Below, in pieces: positions 59,996-64,000 of a stretch of DNA of 64,000 bases. The stretch is taken from the NCBI RefSeq assembly GCF_033807715.1, contig NC_084599.1, positions 32,216,160 to 32,280,159 of the forward strand. The letters run 5' to 3'. The notes under the pieces are model-generated. The model was not told the origin of the DNA, ran no database searches, and saw only the letters and a list, made by a program, of their open reading frames with translations. The first letter of the stretch is position 1. Each line of letters starts with the position of its first letter. A program made the translations under genes and the position numbers. The DNA is from Cololabis saira (lineage: Eukaryota; Chordata; Actinopteri; Beloniformes; Belonidae).

Positions 59996-60199
59996 CTTAG
60001 AACGACATTGAGTGGTGTAACTGACCTTAGTTACCGTCGCTAACCTGGTTCAGCGTTGTTTACTGTTTTACAATGGCCACTCCCTGAGTGAAAACCTTGT
60101 CCCAACATCTACTGCTCTTGCACAGCAGAGTAAGATTAAAGATCTGCTACCAGGGTTTGAGCACTGAATCTGAATTTAGCCATGCACAGTCGTTGCAAC

Positions 60200-60920
60200 C
60201 AGTACTCGAGTTGTAAAAGAAAATCAGGTGGGATGGTGGATTTTATCATATGGGGACAGATAATTTGTGCTGATTACAAATAATGTATTACAAATAATAG
60301 CACTGACCAAAACACCTGCAGAAATACTGCAGGAATGACATAGCAGCAGTTAAATGCAACCTTCAGTAATACATCAAAACACAAAAATAAAAAACAGTTT
60401 TCTGAACTTATCAATATGACTCTGTCCTTCACAGGATAAGTAAAATGGATCACTGCAAAAACTCAAAATCTTAACAAGAATATTTGTCTTATTTCTAGTT
60501 AAAATGTCTCATTTTAGTAAAAAAAAATCTCATTACACTTAAAACAAGACTCATCACTGGAAAAATCAACAATTTTCACCTGTTTCAAGTAGATTTTCAC
60601 TTGAAATAAGTAGAAAAATCTGCCAGTGGAAGATTTTTTCGCTTGTAATGAAAAGATAAATCTTGTCCCACTGGCAGATTTTTCTACTTATTTCAAGTGA
60701 AAATTTACTTGAAACAGGTGAAAATTGTCAAATAAGTTATTTTTCTGGTGATGACTCTAAATGTTGAAATAGCAGTAAAACCACATTCATTGATGAAATG
60801 ACATAAGGGATGGAAAGGGGGGATGGCAGTTTTACAGGGGGGGTGATTTTGACCGTTTTTATTTCAGGGGGGATGCCATACCCCCTCATCCCCCCTCATC
60901 CCCCCTCAACTCGAGTACTG
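60200..60920 (-). mobile_element. hAT MITE family B, copy 2, inverted, 721 bp
   Basis: The same element as 59287-59995 in opposite orientation. Flanks GTTGCAAC (60192-60199) and GTCGCAAC (60921-60928) agree in 7 of 8, so it inserted independently. The right end has an extra repeated ccccctcat motif. Confidence 0.88.
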
Positions 60921-62739
60921 GTCGCAACAGTCATTTTTCCCAGAGTCACTTTGGTTTGAGTTCGTCGAAAGCCGGGCCGGGAGACTGCGGGAGCTGGACG
61001 AGACTCTCTGAAAGTAAACAAGTATTCCCTCAAATAAAACTGAAACTGATATTTTAACATAAAAATGAAAGTGCTTTGTGCTGCTTTAGGTCTCTAGTTA
61101 CCTGGTCTGTTTTGTTTTTGAGGAAGTGTATACTCTTCAAATGTTTTAAAGGTAAATATTAATACGTTTTTGCTCAGAACAACAGATGTAGGTCACACAA
61201 GAGGTCATAGAATTTCCTTGCATAATAGTCTGATCGTAACCAAATATTTAAAAAGAGCTTTTCCATCTTTTTTTTTTTTTTTTTTTTTACGTAACCTTCA
61301 ATATCTATTTCATGTTTTCCTTTCTCTGCAAAAGACTAACGCTTCATAAATCCTTCTGTCTTGCTAATCTTCACCGCGCCGTGCCCTTAGCGCAGGTCTT
61401 AAAGTGGACGGCATCTGAGTTCACAAACCTTTGCCTGAGCTGCTTCGGTCTGTTGTTATAAGACCCAGACTTAGTTTGTCTAATCGTAAAATGCCCCGTT
61501 TGATGTCGCTGGCCTCTCCTGCTTGCAATGCAGAGGGTTTATTTAAATAAGAGTACAGCCAGAGTGGAGAATTTCATACATAAATGTTTTTGTCCTCTGT
61601 CAGCCGAGCACTGCAAAGCCAAGTTGCTCTCATTTACATAATGTCAGTTGAAGTACTAATAGGCCTAATGTCGGACTGAAATGGTCTCGCATCTCTCAAG
61701 CACAGTCAGTTATACCTTTACAGCCCCTAAGACAAATAAATTATATAAGTTGTAAATTTGGAATGATATCCTTTCCTACATGTTGGATATTTTTGGCCGT
61801 GTTATGTTTTAACAGGAGAGATTGGCACTTATTCGCTACATACTGACATACATAAAGAAGCTGTGAGGTTTCACAGTCCTTATTGCACAACCACCATCCT
61901 CTTAGTCCACGTCTTTCTCTCATAACAGTGCTTAACCACCTTTTTTTTTCTTTTTTTGTTGAATCCTCATCGGGACCGTATAACAGTAGTAAGTTCAATA
62001 AAGTTCATATCATAAAATCGGTTTTATAAATCCCACCTGCATCTCTGGGGGTAAAGTGTTATTTCATAATTTGACATAAGTGAAGGTGATTTTTCTGGTG
62101 GTTTTCCTGCTTTTTGACCAGATTTTCAATAAAAGAGGATCTGCGTTTTTTTTATAACATTCCCTTATAGACATGGTAAAGTTGGAGTGAAGTAAATAGT
62201 TTTGGAAATTGGTTTGTAAGTAGTTGCTGAATCTGTACATCGAGCTCTTGACATAATGTATAGTCAGGCAAATATTCCAGATTCAGGGTTAAAGAACTTT
62301 AACCCTGCATGGGGCTGCAGAAGGTCCACTAAAGTTGAGTAGTCTTGCAGCATCTGGATTGAATATGTTACTTGTTCAAACTGGACTTTCAGCTTAAATT
62401 ATAGCCTGATATTGAGATGAACAAGGAATAGATTGACAGAAAGAGTAAAGATTAAAGGTAACCCCCGTAAATCAGAGCTCCTGGTTTATAGTGTGTCAGG
62501 AATGTCATAAAACTGTAGGCTGTATGAATGTGATAACTTAAGTAACACACATTATGTCAGAGTAACACACCTTAGATACATTTTTAGCATTTGTTTGAAA
62601 ACCAAACAACCATGAAGATTAGAGGGTTGTGCATTTCTCTGTGGACTAAATTTATGTAGAGCCAAGGAGAGAGCGAGACAGACGGACAGATCTTTCCTCA
62701 TTGCAGCAGTAGTAGCCAGCTCGCCTCACTTGTTGCACC

Positions 62740-64000
62740 ATTATTCAGGATGGATTCTCCTGTATTCCTGAAGAAGTTCAGCAACGATTCTTTTGGACGT
62801 TTGACCTGTTTCAGCTCTCTGCGAAGGAGAGCCTCTGTTGCACCTTCTGGAGCAGCAGGACAGTGTTAGTCAGGGACACCATGTCAGCTGCGCAGCTGCC
62901 TAGTGACGGTGATTCCCAGGTACTTAGAGTGCTCCACTGTTTCTTCATGTATGTGGTGGGAAGCTTAGAAGTTCTGAGGTTAATAAGCATCTTTTTTTTT
63001 TATCTTGGGCTGTTAAAGACCAGGTTATCGCCTCTACACCGCTCAGTCAGATAGTCCACTTCCAGCATGTATGCACTTTCATCCTCATTAATAACAAGAT
63101 CAACATTTACGGTAGGGCTGGGCGATATGGACCAAAAGTCATATCTCGATATTTTCTAGCTGAATGGCGATACTCGATATATATCGATATTTTTTCTGTA
63201 CCATAATTGGGGTTTCCCCCAAAGCATTATAGCATAGCTTCTCTGTTAGCTTCATTTTTTTCTGAGGCAAACCCTTAAAAAAAAACTGTTTTAATACAAA
63301 GCCTCGTGCCAAATGTCACACAGGTACCTTTATTAACAGAGGTCTGCACAATATCAAAATGTATAAAACAAATGATATAGAAATAAACTGCCTGCATAGA
63401 ATAAAAATGCTTCTTGAATAAAATAAAACAAATATCCCTTTCCTGAATAACAATTAAATTCAAATACACTGTGCAATTAATATAATGTAGACAGTTACAG
63501 GCAGACTTTTCCACTGAGGTTGACAGTTGTGCAAATAACAAAACATTTGTGCGAATCTTAAAAAAAAAAAGGAAAAAGATATTGCATCTCTTTGAGCAAA
63601 TCTCAAATAATTACAACAAGTTAACACATTTTACAGATTTTGTGCCAGGAAAACTAACCTGTCAACACTGTCAGGTTTCAGCACACAAAGGTACTTTTTT
63701 GCCAGCGAGAGGGGTCAGCGTTGATGTACAGTCAATTTGTCGCTAAATAAGCTATATCGATATAAATGATATTGTCTCGTACCATATCCTATTTAAAAAT
63801 ATATCGATATATATTAAAATCTCAATATATCACCCAGCCCTGATTTACGGTATCATCTGCAAGCTTAGTTACAGACTAAACGGTGCAGGTAAAAGGTGTC
63901 TGTAGCACTGGGCTCAACACACGGCCCTGGAGGGTACCTGCGTTCAGGATGAGAGGGGATGAGGACTGCTCTCTGACTCCGGTATGTTGTGGTCGACCCC
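62740..64000 (-). pseudogene. LINE reverse transcriptase remnant, minus strand, split by a MITE
   Basis: Minus strand reads LNAGTLQGRVLSPVLQTP and KLADDTV up to 63843, then after the inserted element NVDLVINEDESAYMLEVDYL (63109 downward). This is the order PQG..LSP, ADDT catalytic box, then helper region of a non-LTR reverse transcriptase. Stops in frame. The element extends past the window edge. Confidence 0.7.
63113..63842. mobile_element. hAT MITE family A, copy 2, 730 bp
   Basis: Starts TAGGGCTGGGCGATAT and ends ATATCACCCAGCCCTG. Perfect 8-base duplication ATTTACGG at 63105-63112 and 63843-63850. It lies inside the LINE remnant, so it is the younger insertion. It shares most of its length with 6111-6722 but has about 118 extra bases, mainly near 63560-63720. 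Confidence 0.92.

Larger units (their letters stand above)
59246..64000 (+). other. Intron after the last visible exon (continues beyond window)
   Basis: Holds two inverted hAT MITEs (59287-60920), a T run near 61270-61289, and a minus-strand LINE split by a hAT MITE (62740-64000). 61390-61700 looks unlike repeat DNA. No further Gly-X-Y exon is seen. Confidence 0.85.

Overview
This is vertebrate nuclear DNA, almost certainly from a ray-finned (teleost) fish. It carries one split collagen gene on the + strand in a sea of fish-type repeats: hAT and piggyBac-like MITEs, L2/Rex-type LINE tails, a tRNA-derived SINE, a DIRS-like reverse transcriptase fragment and long CA, TC, GATA and GAAA microsatellites. 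There is no bacterial, organellar or viral gene layout. The species cannot be named from the sequence.

The gene is the middle part of a fibrillar collagen triple helix. I located 33 coding exons between 12532 and 59245. All begin with a whole Gly-X-Y codon (one with Ala in the Gly place), all are phase 0 at both ends, all have AG/GT borders, and all are 45, 54, 57 or 108 bases long. Joined, they give 634 helix residues. Compared from memory with human COL24A1 they are collinear exon by exon, including the 19-residue exon that holds the known one-residue register break near the C-terminal third. I therefore call the gene col24a1 (type XXIV collagen alpha-1 chain) rather than col27a1. The N-terminal domains, the first part of the helix, the last part of the helix and the C-propeptide lie outside the window.

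Layout: 1-12531 is intron upstream of the first visible exon (two or more DNA transposons, a LINE remnant, a hAT transposase remnant and a possible conserved noncoding block). 12532-24203 holds exons 1-10 of this window. 24204-37039 holds five exons in long introns with MITEs and a minus-strand LINE. 37040-48737 holds exons 15-24 with dense nested repeats around 40.9-47.2 kb. 48920-59245 holds exons 25-33, with a LINE/microsatellite/DIRS cluster at 49.2-52.1 kb. 59246-64000 is intron with a giant inverted pair of hAT MITEs and a LINE split by another hAT MITE.

Points worth a second look: a Gly-to-Ala change at the start of the 37322-37366 exon; an N-glycosylation sequon in the helix interruption at 54106-54162; a 62-base near-perfect palindrome at 31110-31171; a 1.6 kb inverted MITE pair at 59287-60920; a MITE without target duplication between 195-base direct repeats at 5911-6921; and a MITE carrying tandem CCAAT/GC-box/CRE-like motifs near 46.2 kb. 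I did not find evidence of a new biological system; the window is a well-preserved collagen gene with an informative mobile-element record.
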